Shown here piece after piece: positions 20,086-31,585 of a stretch of 39,354 bases of DNA. Within the stretch, counting starts at the first letter, position 1. Each line of letters begins with the position of its first letter. A program made the translations under genes and the position numbers. Below the pieces are notes generated by a model that saw nothing but the letters and a program-made list of their open reading frames with translations, was not told the DNA's origin and searched no databases. This DNA comes from Gammaproteobacteria bacterium (GTDB lineage: Bacteria; Pseudomonadota; Gammaproteobacteria; JAADGQ01). Where the stretch lies: contig WFXF01000074.1 in NCBI GenBank assembly GCA_015490755.1, positions 1-39,354 of the forward strand, given 5' to 3'.

Positions 20086-22257
20086 TTAATTTACAACAGT
20101 ATTAAGGCCACCTTCATTGTTTCCTGGATTGAGGTCTCTTACAACTGATGTTGCTGATGCTTTGTTTATAATGACTTCAGCCGTTGTTAATATTGCATTT
20201 ACGGTAACAGTGATTGACCCTCCGCTTGCAATATCACCTAAATTGCATATAAGAGGAGTACCAAAACAGTTGCCAGGTGCGCTATGAGATTGGTATATCG
20301 CTGAATTGGCAAGAGTGACAGTGGCGACAACACCTGTGGCATCGTTAGGGCCATTATTTGTTATTTGTACTGTATAGGTTTCTGTTGCGTTGAGTGTCGC
20401 TGTCGCTGGCCCCGTCATGCTAACAGCTAAATCGGCATGAGGCTTGGCTTCTTCTATGATAGGAATTGCAATACCACCTTCAACGCCTTTGGGTGTGGTG
20501 ACTGAAATAATAGCGACGCCACTGCCGCCATCATCTTCTCCTTGACCCTCTACGGAGATACCAAAGCCAATACCACCGTTGTAGTTAGTACTGTTAATTG
20601 AAAATGAGTCATCAGAAATTAAGGTTCCCGCCGTTGTTTCCACATTGACTGTGGTTCCCGCAGGCATGGGCTGGTTATGCAGGTCAGAGAGTTGAACCGT
20701 TGTTGATCCAACACCTCCATTAGGGATTGTTATGGTCGTTGGGTTAGCCGATAGATAGGCACCAGACCCCGACATCACCAGGACTAAAGAGTCTCGTACA
20801 TGGAGGGTCTGTTGTGTGCTGCATAGCGTCGAGTGTTTGCAGAGTACACCATTAAATTTGCCATCAGCGGCATTGTATTGGCCATCTTCATTAAAATCGA
20901 AAAAGATATCCATGCTTGAATTAAAAGCACCGTTTTCATTGATATCAAGGAATGCTTCAGGCAAGTCGGTAAAGCTTTCTCCATCGTCAAAGACAAAATT
21001 TCCATTTTCATCTGTAAAGCTCTCTTCTCCCACTGCTGTTGCGGTGATTGTGGCTCGCCCTCCGTAGGGTTGGCCAAGTGGTGCGAATCCTGATTGTGGG
21101 CCTGTATTTGGTGCGCCGGTTTCCATGCAGTTATTAAGTACTACATCTATATCAGCACCCACGATTGAGTTGGCACCCAGTGTTTGTCCACAAGGGCGAA
21201 CGTCCTGACTGGTCCAGGTAACGGAGCAGGCCCCTCCCGATGTTAAGCAAGATCCTTCAATGCTACCACCTTCTGTTGTAAATGTGATTGCAGTACCATC
21301 GGGTACAGGATTGTTAAAACGGTCAGCCAGGCGTGCAGTAATGACAACCTCTACACCATCATGATTCCATGCTTCTGGATTTAATGTGGTAGCGCTGAGT
21401 GAAAAGCTGTTTTGATCAGGCAGGCCCGTTGTGATAGTTAGTTGATCCGATTGGGTTTTTAGTTGCGGTGAAGAGCCTGTAACGGTTGCGGTGATTCTGA
21501 TGGACGTTGCTACGGTGCCTGACTGCACAACAGTTTGCACTTCGCCCTGTGAGTTTGTTGTTCCCGTTGTGGGTGTCAGGGCAAGGCCACCGATTGTTGT
21601 GTTTAGAGAGAATGCGACCTCTTCATCAGCTACGGGGCCACCAACCTCGTTGAGGACTTTGAAAATAACTGTGGAGGTCTCTTCAAGCCCGGCACCACCT
21701 GTCCCTTTTAGAGCTATATTTGTTGGTGTAGCTGAAATAAACTGAATGGAACCCAACGCTGCCGGGAGTACGTTAACAGTTCCTGTTGCTTGTAGCGGAA
21801 CGCCATTGACAACCGCTGTTGCAATAATTTTGTCATTACCTGAGCAACCTTTGGCAATATAAGTGCTGGAGGCTCTTCCTGCAAAAGTGAAGGCGGGTGA
21901 TGTGAGTTCTGCAAGCCCTGTTTTTTCACACTCGGAATTAAAAGTAACATCCGTAGGTGTGGTGTATAAATTGCCCGCTTCATCAACCAGGTCAACGGTA
22001 ATGCCTGTTGATGCACCGGCAGAAAGAGAGCTTAAGCCGATATCAAGTACGCCAGCAACAAACGAGCTGCCACTACCACTGCCAATTCTTATAATAGGGT
22101 CGGTGGTGGTACCATCGCCTGTTGAGGTGTTATCTCCGCCAGTTGAAGTAGTAGTGCCCCCTGATGAGTCATTAGCGGTATCACTATAAAAAGCATCATC
22201 ACTGCCACATGCTGTCAAGAGCAATAGTATGAGAGGAAACAATAATCGTTTTTTCAT
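20086..22257 (-). CDS. Large lipoprotein with Ig-like (Big_1-type) and DUF11 domains
   Basis: A 723-residue surface-type protein of unknown function. The signal peptide ends in the lipobox L-T-A-C (lipidated C17), followed by a Ser/Thr/Gly-rich linker (18-60). About three invasin-like Ig domains follow (roughly 62-165, 169-275, 283-410). The middle part (430-480) has Asp/Asn-Gly segments such as D-E-N-G-N-F and D-F-N-E-D-G-Q-Y that resemble calcium-binding loops. Residues 608-720 form a DUF11-like domain (T-Y-T-V-Q-I-T-N-N-G-P-N-D-A through to N-P-G-N-N-E). An AGAGG ribosome site lies 9 bases upstream. It occupies the place between pilQ and aroK where most relatives have nothing, has its own terminator, and could be an adhesin or a pilus- or secretin-associated protein; this last point is only inference from position. 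Confidence 0.85.
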   Translation of the reverse strand: MKKRLLFPLILLLLTACGSDDAFYSDTANDSSGGTTTSTGGDNTSTGDGTTTDPIIRIGSGSGSSFVAGVLDIGLSSLSAGASTGITVDLVDEAGNLYTTPTDVTFNSECEKTGLAELTSPAFTFAGRASSTYIAKGCSGNDKIIATAVVNGVPLQATGTVNVLPAALGSIQFISATPTNIALKGTGGAGLEETSTVIFKVLNEVGGPVADEEVAFSLNTTIGGLALTPTTGTTNSQGEVQTVVQSGTVATSIRITATVTGSSPQLKTQSDQLTITTGLPDQNSFSLSATTLNPEAWNHDGVEVVITARLADRFNNPVPDGTAITFTTEGGSIEGSCLTSGGACSVTWTSQDVRPCGQTLGANSIVGADIDVVLNNCMETGAPNTGPQSGFAPLGQPYGGRATITATAVGEESFTDENGNFVFDDGESFTDLPEAFLDINENGAFNSSMDIFFDFNEDGQYNAADGKFNGVLCKHSTLCSTQQTLHVRDSLVLVMSGSGAYLSANPTTITIPNGGVGSTTVQLSDLHNQPMPAGTTVNVETTAGTLISDDSFSINSTNYNGGIGFGISVEGQGEDDGGSGVAIISVTTPKGVEGGIAIPIIEEAKPHADLAVSMTGPATATLNATETYTVQITNNGPNDATGVVATVTLANSAIYQSHSAPGNCFGTPLICNLGDIASGGSITVTVNAILTTAEVIINKASATSVVRDLNPGNNEGGLNTVVN

Positions 22258-22305
22258 AGCGTAAGACCTCTATGTATTAAATCTGTGGAATGGTTCGCAA
22301 AACAA

Positions 22306-24492
22306 CTACTGCAAGCTATATGATTCTTTTAAAATTTTGGGTGTGACAAAAATGAGCAGCTCATCTTTTGTATCAACACGTTGAGTTCGGCGAAAAAGTG
22401 CACCAAGATATGGAATATCACCCAGGAGTGGTACTTGGCTTTTATCATTACGTTTTACCTGTTCATAAACACCACCGAGCACCACGGTATCACCATTTTC
22501 GATCAGTACTTGAGTGGTGACCTCTTTTGTGTCAATACTGGGAATTCCCTGAAACATCTGGCCGACACGATCTTTGTTGACTGTGATGTCGAGCAAAACT
22601 CTATCATCAGGAGTCACTTGTGGAGTAACTTTCAGGCTTAAAACTGCCTTTTTGAAAGCAACAGCGGGCACATTGCTTGCGCCAGATGCCGGTGTGATAT
22701 AAGGGATTTCTGTGCCTTGCTCAATCGTTGCTTCACGTTGATTTGATGTAATCACCCGTGGACTGGAGACAACTTCACCTCGGTTTTCTGCCTGCATTGC
22801 AGAAAGTTCCAGGTCCAATAGATAATCAGACCCGAGAATAGCCAAGGCTATTTGACCCGTAGGTGCCGTGACAGGTAAATTAACATTCAGTCTGTCAGAA
22901 AGACCTGGAAGTGCAACAGGGAATGGGCTTGATGAGGTTTGTAAATTAGTAGTAGCACTGTTAACAATGGTGTTTGTACCATTGGCAGATGCGGTTGTAG
23001 CAAAAACAGTACCTCCTTGCTGACGAGTCCCTGTTGCACCAAAACGAATGCCAAGGTCCTTGCTAAAACCATCGCTGGCAATAACGATGCGTGATTCAAT
23101 TAATACCTGGCGTACCGGAATATCCAGTTGAGAAATAAGTCGCCTTAACTCAGTCAGTTTTTCGGGGGTATCAAGTACCAGTAAAGTATTGGTGCGGATA
23201 TCAACACTGACAGAACCACGGGGTGAAAGTAAAGCGCTCTCTTTACCTTTAATCAGATCAGCCATATCCTGTGCTTTGGCGTAGTTAACCTGGATTAATT
23301 CTGATTGAAGGGCGGTGACTTCTTCAGCTTGCTTTTTGGCTTCCAGCTCCTGTTTTTCCTGCGCAATCACTTCACTACTAGGGGCGATCATGATGACGTT
23401 ACCATTTTCCCGCATGGCGAGCCCGTGTGATTTCAAAATGATTTCCAGAGCTTGATCCCAAGGTACATTTTTTAAGCGAAGTGTAATATTTCCTTTGACG
23501 GCATCAGCAGCAACAATATTGAGGCCTGAAAATTCAGCAATAATGTCAAGCACTGAACGAATTTCAATGTCTTGAAAGTTGAGGTCCAGTTTCTCCCCAC
23601 TATATTTTGCCTCTCGTTTTTCAGCCATCTCTTGTTGCTCTTGAGTCATGGGCATAACTTCAATAGTAAAGATGTCATCAGATTGATAAGCCAGGTATTC
23701 ACTATTTGATTGAGTGCTGATATGCATTTGAACGTTACTGCCTTGTTGACGCGTATCAATCGTATGTACCGGAGTGGCAAAATCGATGACATCAAGGCGT
23801 TGCTCCAGTTTTTTTGGTACCTCTGTCCCTATGAAGTCAATAACAAGTTTGTTACCCTTTTTCTGCATGTTGACGGGTGTTTTTTTGCTGGATAGAAAAA
23901 CTGTTACGCGACCTTCTCCTGATGTACCACGATGAAAGTCAATATTGCGAATAGTGTTTTCGTGAATGCTGGCAGTGAGTGCTGTTCCTGAACTATTGCT
24001 CAGATGCGGAGCGATTGTGTGTGTGGTTGTTACGCTGCCAGTTTTGCCACCGAGAGTGATATAGGCACGGTTATCGCGTACTGAGGTTTCATAAGGAACC
24101 ATTTCTGACAAATTGATTACAACACGTGTGCGTCCTTTGGATTCAACTGCATGAACATAACGTACAACGCCAGAGTTAATTTTTTTCTTTTTTCTTTTCA
24201 GGTTACTGTGAGTGTCTGGAAAATCCAGGGCAATACGTGCAGGGTTGTCAATCGTAAAACTGAGGGGCTCTGATGTCGGGCGCGATAGTACCAGCTCAAT
24301 TTGTACTCTGTTATTGGATAAATTGGATACATTGATATTTTCCAGAGTGTTTGTTGTTGCACTGGCAGAAAAGGCAGTGCCAGAAGCTGATAAAAATATC
24401 AGTAATGTCATTAGAAAAAATTTATTCTGCCATCCGTTTAAATTTGCCAATTTCATAAAAGCATACATACCTGTTTTGTTAATTGAAGCCAT
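22306..24492 (-). CDS. pilQ: Type IV pilus secretin PilQ
   Basis: A 728-residue outer-membrane secretin through which the pilus passes. Order: signal peptide (hydrophobic core 24-42), two AMIN peptidoglycan-binding domains (about 48-140 and 180-275), an STN domain (about 297-375), a NolW/N1 domain (about 398-465) and the C-terminal secretin domain (about 480-722, with V-S-S-P-R-V-I-T, E-Q-G-T-E-I-P-Y and V-P-L-L-G-D-I-P-Y-L-G-A-L-F). A GGTG element supports the start at 24492. In-frame ATGs at 24471 and 24456 would shorten the N-region and still leave a normal signal peptide. It is last in pilMNOPQ; the next gene downstream is the Ig-like lipoprotein rather than aroK. Confidence 0.97.
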   Translation of the reverse strand: MASINKTGMYAFMKLANLNGWQNKFFLMTLLIFLSASGTAFSASATTNTLENINVSNLSNNRVQIELVLSRPTSEPLSFTIDNPARIALDFPDTHSNLKRKKKKINSGVVRYVHAVESKGRTRVVINLSEMVPYETSVRDNRAYITLGGKTGSVTTTHTIAPHLSNSSGTALTASIHENTIRNIDFHRGTSGEGRVTVFLSSKKTPVNMQKKGNKLVIDFIGTEVPKKLEQRLDVIDFATPVHTIDTRQQGSNVQMHISTQSNSEYLAYQSDDIFTIEVMPMTQEQQEMAEKREAKYSGEKLDLNFQDIEIRSVLDIIAEFSGLNIVAADAVKGNITLRLKNVPWDQALEIILKSHGLAMRENGNVIMIAPSSEVIAQEKQELEAKKQAEEVTALQSELIQVNYAKAQDMADLIKGKESALLSPRGSVSVDIRTNTLLVLDTPEKLTELRRLISQLDIPVRQVLIESRIVIASDGFSKDLGIRFGATGTRQQGGTVFATTASANGTNTIVNSATTNLQTSSSPFPVALPGLSDRLNVNLPVTAPTGQIALAILGSDYLLDLELSAMQAENRGEVVSSPRVITSNQREATIEQGTEIPYITPASGASNVPAVAFKKAVLSLKVTPQVTPDDRVLLDITVNKDRVGQMFQGIPSIDTKEVTTQVLIENGDTVVLGGVYEQVKRNDKSQVPLLGDIPYLGALFRRTQRVDTKDELLIFVTPKILKESYSLQ

Positions 24493-24516
24493 TTTTTTGC
24501 ACCAATTATTTCATTG

Positions 24517-25053
24517 TTATTGATTAAACGGTAAATCTGTCAGCCGTTCTTGCCATCCATCCATTCCATCAGGAACGATCTCTTTTAAAACTATTTTTTC
24601 GTCATTGATTGCTGTTACAGTGCCAAAGTTTTGCCCAATGTGGGAGCCATGTTTAATTCGGGTTGTTTTGCCTTCAGGGGTTTTTATAAGTGCCCAAAGT
24701 ACGCCTTTGTATTTTATTGTGCCCACGGCCTGAAGCGTATCAAGAGGGAAGTTTTCAAGCTCCTCCTTTTTACGCTGTGTATCTGGCATTGGGCCAAGGC
24801 CTTTTGCACCCTTCTGTTGCTCTGTTGCCGTGATGGCGAACCAAGATTGGAAAGGGTCACGCAGATCAGCCACATCGTAACTAAAGCTATCAAAAGGTTT
24901 AACTTCAGGTAAAGGTTTGATGTCTCCACCGGGACGCGACTGTACTTCGGCCACGTAGGCCTGCAAGTCTTCAAGTTCATTATTGCTACAAGCGGAAATG
25001 AGTAAACAGCTTAAAAGCAATGAAATTTTGTAGTGAATATATTTGGAAGACAT
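24517..25053 (-). CDS. pilP: Type IV pilus assembly lipoprotein PilP
   Basis: A 178-residue inner-membrane lipoprotein. The lipobox is I-S-A-C (C22). The D-L-R-D-P-F segment and the C-terminal beta-domain (about 95-175, with I-K-Y-K-G-V-L-W-A-L-I and G-S-H-I-G-Q-N-F-G) are those of PilP. It bridges the PilN-PilO pair in the inner membrane to PilQ. It starts 2 bases after the pilO stop. Confidence 0.95.
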   Translation of the reverse strand: MSSKYIHYKISLLLSCLLISACSNNELEDLQAYVAEVQSRPGGDIKPLPEVKPFDSFSYDVADLRDPFQSWFAITATEQQKGAKGLGPMPDTQRKKEELENFPLDTLQAVGTIKYKGVLWALIKTPEGKTTRIKHGSHIGQNFGTVTAINDEKIVLKEIVPDGMDGWQERLTDLPFNQ

Positions 25054-25055
25054 GG

Positions 25056-25649
25056 CTAGTTATCCTCCTCTTCGACATAACGGAAGGTCTTGGCGGTAGC
25101 CCTCATGACTAAATCAGTATCTTTATCTGAATTCCGGGAAATTTCGATATTGTGCAGTGTCACTATGCGGGGCAGTGCTACAACATCGCTGGCAAATTTC
25201 CCAAACTGATGGTAGCTGCCTTTGACATTGATCTTAATAGGCAACTCGGCATAAAACTCTACGGGGCGCTCTTTTTCGGGTTTAAATAGCTCAAATTCCA
25301 GACCATTAGTTAAGCCTGCTTGAGAAATATCAACCAAAAGTTCAGCAACTTCTGTTTCTCCGGGAAGTTGACGCAGCATTGAGCCAAAAGACAATTTCAT
25401 ATCAACCAATTGCTGTTTATAAGCTTCCAGGTTCGCTGCTTTATGCTGCTTGGTTTCAAATGTCTGCTTCAGTTGGTTCTCTTTTTTTTGAGCACTCTCC
25501 AGTGTCTCCAGTTGGTTCATGGTGTTGAACCAGATTCCTGCTCCTAGCATAGCGATGCATAGCAAAATAACCATGAAAACTTTAACGGAAGTGGGCCAGT
25601 CACCGACTTCAGAAAAATCTAGGTTCTTAAAATCAGAAGAGATATCCAT
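25056..25649 (-). CDS. pilO: Type IV pilus alignment protein PilO
   Basis: A 197-residue bitopic inner-membrane protein: a short cytoplasmic part, a transmembrane helix at about 22-41, a coiled coil (about 48-75) and a periplasmic ferredoxin-like domain. The F-G-S-M-L-R-Q-L-P segment and the F-E-L-F-K-P-E stretch are typical. It pairs with PilN and lies between pilN (6 bases upstream) and pilP. Confidence 0.95.
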   Translation of the reverse strand: MDISSDFKNLDFSEVGDWPTSVKVFMVILLCIAMLGAGIWFNTMNQLETLESAQKKENQLKQTFETKQHKAANLEAYKQQLVDMKLSFGSMLRQLPGETEVAELLVDISQAGLTNGLEFELFKPEKERPVEFYAELPIKINVKGSYHQFGKFASDVVALPRIVTLHNIEISRNSDKDTDLVMRATAKTFRYVEEEDN

Positions 25650-25655
25650 TTTAGT

Positions 25656-27313
<1,658 letters not shown>

Positions 27314-27391
27314 TTATTTGTTAGTCGTTATAAAACATCAATATTACGTCACATTAGATACAAAACTTAACTTCATATCAATACGTAGTGA

Positions 27392-27421
27392 AGTATCTTT
27401 AGATGTTCATTGCGTTGTCAA
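27392..27421 (-). promoter_or_regulatory. Predicted proximal promoter of pilMNOPQ
   Basis: On the minus strand a perfect -35 TTGACA (27421-27416), an 18-base spacer and GATACT (27397-27392) lie about 97 bases before the pilM start. The -10 matches consensus at 4 of 6 positions. Confidence 0.4.
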
Positions 27422-27449
27422 TATGTTTCTATTCTAACAGTGATGTCAA
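27420..27449 (-). promoter_or_regulatory. Predicted distal promoter of pilMNOPQ
   Basis: A second perfect -35 TTGACA (27449-27444) with an 18-base spacer and CATATT (27425-27420). The -10 of this promoter overlaps the -35 of the proximal one, so the two would compete for polymerase. Confidence 0.35.
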
Positions 27450-27507
27450 TGTAACTGGGTTATACTGCGTCACTTTCGTCTCGTTACTTTAAATTTGTTG
27501 TCTGACT

Positions 27508-29994
27508 ATGAAGAAAAAACCAAATATTTTTCGTATTGCTTTGGCTCTGTTTGCTGGTTCAGCTTTGGCCATGATGGCTGTGGTATTCGGCATTTATATC
27601 TATTTGGCCCCCAAACTTCCCACTATAGACCATCTGAAAGAGACGCAACTACAAGTGCCTTTGCGGATTTATACCCAGGACGGCAAGCTAATAGGCGAGT
27701 TTGGTGAAATGAAGCGCATTCCTGTTCGTTATGCTGATCTGCCGGATATGATGGTAAAGGCTGTATTATCTGCTGAAGATGATCGGTTTTTTGAGCACCC
27801 CGGAGTTGATTATCAAGGTATTTTGCGTGCTGCATTTATGTTGATTACAACAGGTGAAAAAACCCAGGGTGGCAGTACTATTACAATGCAGGTCGCTCGT
27901 AACTTCTTCTTGAGTCCTGAAAAAACTTATTTGCGTAAATTAAATGAAATTTTACTCTCACTCAAAATCGAGCGCGAATTGAGCAAGAAAGAGATTCTCG
28001 AGCTTTATTTCAACAAAATCTATTTTGGTAATCGCGCCTATGGTATTGCATCTGCGTCACAAGCCTATTATGGCGTACCGCTAAATCAGTTAACCATTGC
28101 GCAAATGGCTATGCTGGCAGGTTTGCCTAAAGCTCCGTCATCAATGAACCCTATTGTAAATCCGTCACGAGCACTGATACGTCGCAATTATGTTCTTAAA
28201 CGCATGATGACATTGGGGCATATTGATCAAGCCACTTATCGACAGGCTTTGAATGAAGTGGATAATGCACAAAAATATGGCTCTTCAATTGATATAGAAG
28301 CTCCCTATGTGGCTGAAATGGTACGGTCATATATGGTCAAGCATTTTGGGAAGGAAGCTTATACAAAAGGTTACAAAGTATTTACAACACTGGACAGCCG
28401 TTTACAGCAATCTGCTAATATGGCTCTTCGTCAGGCACTGCTGGAGTATGATCGTCGTCATGGTTATCGTGGTGCAGAGGAGCGAATTGATCCTGATGAT
28501 CAATCCGCCTGGCAATATGCCCTTAAAAAGTATCGGCCATTTGGTCAGTTGACACCGGCTTTGGTAACCGAAGTTGAAAAACAATCAGTAGTTGTGCGAC
28601 TTCCGTCTAACGAGGAGACAGTTGTGACATGGGGCGGATTATCTTGGGCTCGGACTTATATTGATGTGGACTATCGTGGCCCTGCTCCAGAGATTGCGAG
28701 TGATATTTTGGGTGTTGGAGATATTATTTGGTTGCAAAAAGGAGAGAGTGCAGAGGTTCCGTGGTACTTGGCCCAGATGCCGGCTGTTAACGGTGCTTTG
28801 GTCTCTCTGGATCCGGAGAATGGACGTATTGTGAGTCTGGTCGGTGGCTTTCATTTTGCAAGAAGTAAATTTAATCGAGTGACTCAGGCACAGCGTCAAG
28901 CTGGCTCCAGTTTCAAACCATTTATTTATTCAGCGGCACTGGAGAAAGGTTTTACTACCGCGTCTTTGGTGAATGATGCACCTGTGGTGTTTGAAGATTC
29001 AAAGCTGGAAAGTGTATGGCGGCCTGAAAATTATAGCGGTAAGTTTTATGGTCCAACCCGTTTGCGTGAAGCACTGGCGAAATCACGCAATCTGGTTTCT
29101 ATTCGATTGTTGCGTAGTATTGGCATCGGTTATACAACGCGATATGTAGCGCAGTTTGGTTTTGAAAAAGCGCGACTGCCCCGAAATTTATCACTTGCCC
29201 TTGGTAGTGCGGCTGTTACGCCGCTGGAATTAGCAAACGCTTACACCGTGCTGGCCAATGGTGGCTATCGTGTTGAGTCCTATTTTATTTCACATATTGT
29301 TGATGCCTTTGGTGAAACTATTGAGCAAGCACAGCCAGCGACAGTTTGTCGTAAATGTGAGGCGAAGCAAAATTTTGATACTACAGATATTAACAGTGAT
29401 CTTGAAAGCGATGAAATAGTAATGCCCCCCCCAGAACAGGGCGGCCTGATTGTTCGTGAATCTGTCATCGAATCGAATGATGCCCCTGTGCCCGCTCCGC
29501 GGATTATTTCAGAGCAAAATGCCTGGTTAGTCACCAGCATGATGCGGGATGTGATTAAACGAGGTACGGGAAAACGAGCGATGGCTTTGGGGCGTAATGA
29601 TCTCTCTGGTAAAACGGGCACAACGAATGATCAGCTTGATGCGTGGTTTGCAGGCTTTAATTCAAGTGTTGTGACGGTGGCCTGGGTTGGGTTTGATCAG
29701 GTTGCAACACTTGGTGCCCGTGAAACAGGGGGTAAAGCGGCGTTACCCATGTGGATAAACTATATGCGGGATGCGTTGCAGGGTGTTCCTGAACCTGAAT
29801 TAGTTCAACCTGAGGGCTTGGTCTCTGTAAAAATCGATCCTGAAACAGGTATGTTGGCCAGTGTTGGTCAGCCCAACGCTATATTTGAAACATTCAGAGA
29901 AGAGAATGTGCCGACACAACAGGCTCAAAGTGATGCAGTGATTATAACGGGCGGGGAGGGTGGCCAGCCTGTTGTGGAAGAAGAGCTGTTTTAA
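27508..29994 (+). CDS. mrcA: Class A penicillin-binding protein 1A
   Basis: An 828-residue bifunctional peptidoglycan synthase. It has a short cytoplasmic N-terminus and a transmembrane helix (about 9-32). The glycosyltransferase GT51 domain (about 55-230) shows E-D-D-R-F-F-E-H-P-G and G-G-S-T-I-T-M-Q-V-A-R-N. An OB-like insert precedes the transpeptidase domain: S467-x-x-K470 in G-S-S-F-K-P-F, S526-R-N528 and K702-T-G704. All catalytic motifs are intact. It diverges from pilM, the usual gammaproteobacterial arrangement. Its stop codon overlaps that of murJ by 4 bases on the opposite strand. Confidence 0.97.
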   Translation: MKKKPNIFRIALALFAGSALAMMAVVFGIYIYLAPKLPTIDHLKETQLQVPLRIYTQDGKLIGEFGEMKRIPVRYADLPDMMVKAVLSAEDDRFFEHPGVDYQGILRAAFMLITTGEKTQGGSTITMQVARNFFLSPEKTYLRKLNEILLSLKIERELSKKEILELYFNKIYFGNRAYGIASASQAYYGVPLNQLTIAQMAMLAGLPKAPSSMNPIVNPSRALIRRNYVLKRMMTLGHIDQATYRQALNEVDNAQKYGSSIDIEAPYVAEMVRSYMVKHFGKEAYTKGYKVFTTLDSRLQQSANMALRQALLEYDRRHGYRGAEERIDPDDQSAWQYALKKYRPFGQLTPALVTEVEKQSVVVRLPSNEETVVTWGGLSWARTYIDVDYRGPAPEIASDILGVGDIIWLQKGESAEVPWYLAQMPAVNGALVSLDPENGRIVSLVGGFHFARSKFNRVTQAQRQAGSSFKPFIYSAALEKGFTTASLVNDAPVVFEDSKLESVWRPENYSGKFYGPTRLREALAKSRNLVSIRLLRSIGIGYTTRYVAQFGFEKARLPRNLSLALGSAAVTPLELANAYTVLANGGYRVESYFISHIVDAFGETIEQAQPATVCRKCEAKQNFDTTDINSDLESDEIVMPPPEQGGLIVRESVIESNDAPVPAPRIISEQNAWLVTSMMRDVIKRGTGKRAMALGRNDLSGKTGTTNDQLDAWFAGFNSSVVTVAWVGFDQVATLGARETGGKAALPMWINYMRDALQGVPEPELVQPEGLVSVKIDPETGMLASVGQPNAIFETFREENVPTQQAQSDAVIITGGEGGQPVVEEELF

Positions 29995-31535
29995 TGCTTT
30001 TGTGTCAGCAGTTGTTTGGGGTGGATGCCCATGAGCAATAGTGCAGTAAAATAAACAATGGCACCGATGGCGATCCATAAAAATAGCTGCCCTGCACGTT
30101 CATACCAGCTCCATTCAAGCCACTGGTTGAGCTCTCCTGCTCCCCACCAGATAACAGTGACCATTGCCGTTGTCGCGAGCATTACTTTCAGGGTCAGAAA
30201 CATCCAGCCCGGTTCAGACTGATATACACCTTCTCGACAAAGGGCCCGGTAAAGCAAAATAGCGTTTAGTAGTGCAGAGAGTGATGTAGCAAGAGCTAAC
30301 CCGGTATGTGCCAATGGAAATACCAGCGCGATGTTCATTCCCATATTAGCCACCATAGCAATGATGCCGATTTTAACCGGAGTTTTTGTATCCTGCCTCG
30401 CATAAAAACCGGTAGCCAACACTTTGATAGTAATAAAGCTTACCAAGCCCAGGGAGTAGGCCATCAAGCTCATTCGAGCCATTCTTACATCATCACCACT
30501 GAATTCACCATATTGAAAAAGTGTAGCAAGCATGGGGCCAGCCAGAACAGCTAATGCCGCAGCGGCAGGCACACTCAGTACAACCACTAAACGTAAAGCC
30601 CAATCCAGTGTATGAGAAAATTCTTGCGCAGATTTTTTAGCATGTTTGGTAGACAAGCTTGGCAAAATGACCGTTGCAACGGCAATCCCCAAAATACCTA
30701 ATGGAAATTCAACCAGGCGATCCGAAAAGTAGAGCCAGCTGACACTTCCTGCGACTAAAAAAGAAGCGATGAGTGTATCGAGTAACAAGTTGATCTGTGC
30801 TACTGAAGAGCCAAAGAGTGCGGGAATCATAAGCTTTATGATTCGCCCGACACCTTCATCATTTTTCTTGTAGCGGGGGCGAGGCAGCAGGCGCAAACGA
30901 TATAAAAAAGGAAGTTGAAACAACAGTTGAATCAAACCGCCAAAAAAGACTCCCCATGCTAGTGCCATGACAGGTTGATCAAGCAGTGGTGCCAGCCAGA
31001 TTGCACAGGCAATCAGCGACAAATTCAAAAACACTGGTGTGAAAGCTGGTGCTGCAAATTGACCATAGCTGTTTAATATTCCACCTGCAAAAGCGACCAG
31101 TGAAATAAAAAATATATAAGGAAAAGTAATACGTAACATATCCGTAGTGAGGCTGTATCGATCAGGTTCATCGAGAAAGCCAGGCGCGAAAATCATCACC
31201 AGTATAGGCGCAGCAATAACACCAATAAGTGTGATAAAAAACAGCACACCACCTAATACGCCACAGACATGATTGACCAATTGCTGAACATCATCATGTT
31301 CACGTTGTGTTTTGTATTCACTTAATACAGGTACAAATGCCAGTGAAAAAGCACCTTCAGCAAACAATCGCCGCATAAAATTGGGGATTTTGAATGCAAC
31401 AAAAAATGCATCAGCCGCAATACCAGCACCAAAAAGGCGAGCGATAACGATGTCGCGCACAAATCCCAGAATACGTGACAACATGGTCATACTGCCAACA
31501 CTGGCAATAGATTTTAATAGTGATTTTTTTTTCAT
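29991..31535 (-). CDS. murJ: Lipid II flippase MurJ
   Basis: A 514-residue MOP-superfamily membrane protein with about 14 helices that flips the peptidoglycan precursor lipid II across the inner membrane. It starts with a short basic end and has the family segments S-R-I-L-G-F-V-R-D, F-K-I-P-N-F-M-R-R-L-F-A-E-G-A-F and F-Y-A-R-Q-D-T-K-T-P. Length matches MurJ. It is convergent with mrcA, which makes the next enzyme of the same pathway; the coding regions overlap by 4 bases, leaving no room for a terminator outside the genes. Confidence 0.97.
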   Translation of the reverse strand: MKKKSLLKSIASVGSMTMLSRILGFVRDIVIARLFGAGIAADAFFVAFKIPNFMRRLFAEGAFSLAFVPVLSEYKTQREHDDVQQLVNHVCGVLGGVLFFITLIGVIAAPILVMIFAPGFLDEPDRYSLTTDMLRITFPYIFFISLVAFAGGILNSYGQFAAPAFTPVFLNLSLIACAIWLAPLLDQPVMALAWGVFFGGLIQLLFQLPFLYRLRLLPRPRYKKNDEGVGRIIKLMIPALFGSSVAQINLLLDTLIASFLVAGSVSWLYFSDRLVEFPLGILGIAVATVILPSLSTKHAKKSAQEFSHTLDWALRLVVVLSVPAAAALAVLAGPMLATLFQYGEFSGDDVRMARMSLMAYSLGLVSFITIKVLATGFYARQDTKTPVKIGIIAMVANMGMNIALVFPLAHTGLALATSLSALLNAILLYRALCREGVYQSEPGWMFLTLKVMLATTAMVTVIWWGAGELNQWLEWSWYERAGQLFLWIAIGAIVYFTALLLMGIHPKQLLTQKH

Positions 31536-31585
31536 AGGTTAATGGTGTGGGTTGGCTGGCACGGTGTTATTTTTTCTGGTGTGTG

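Noticed and set aside
29280-29621. 113-residue minus-strand frame opposite mrcA
   Set aside because: It overlaps the transpeptidase-coding part with intact catalytic motifs and shows no features of its own.
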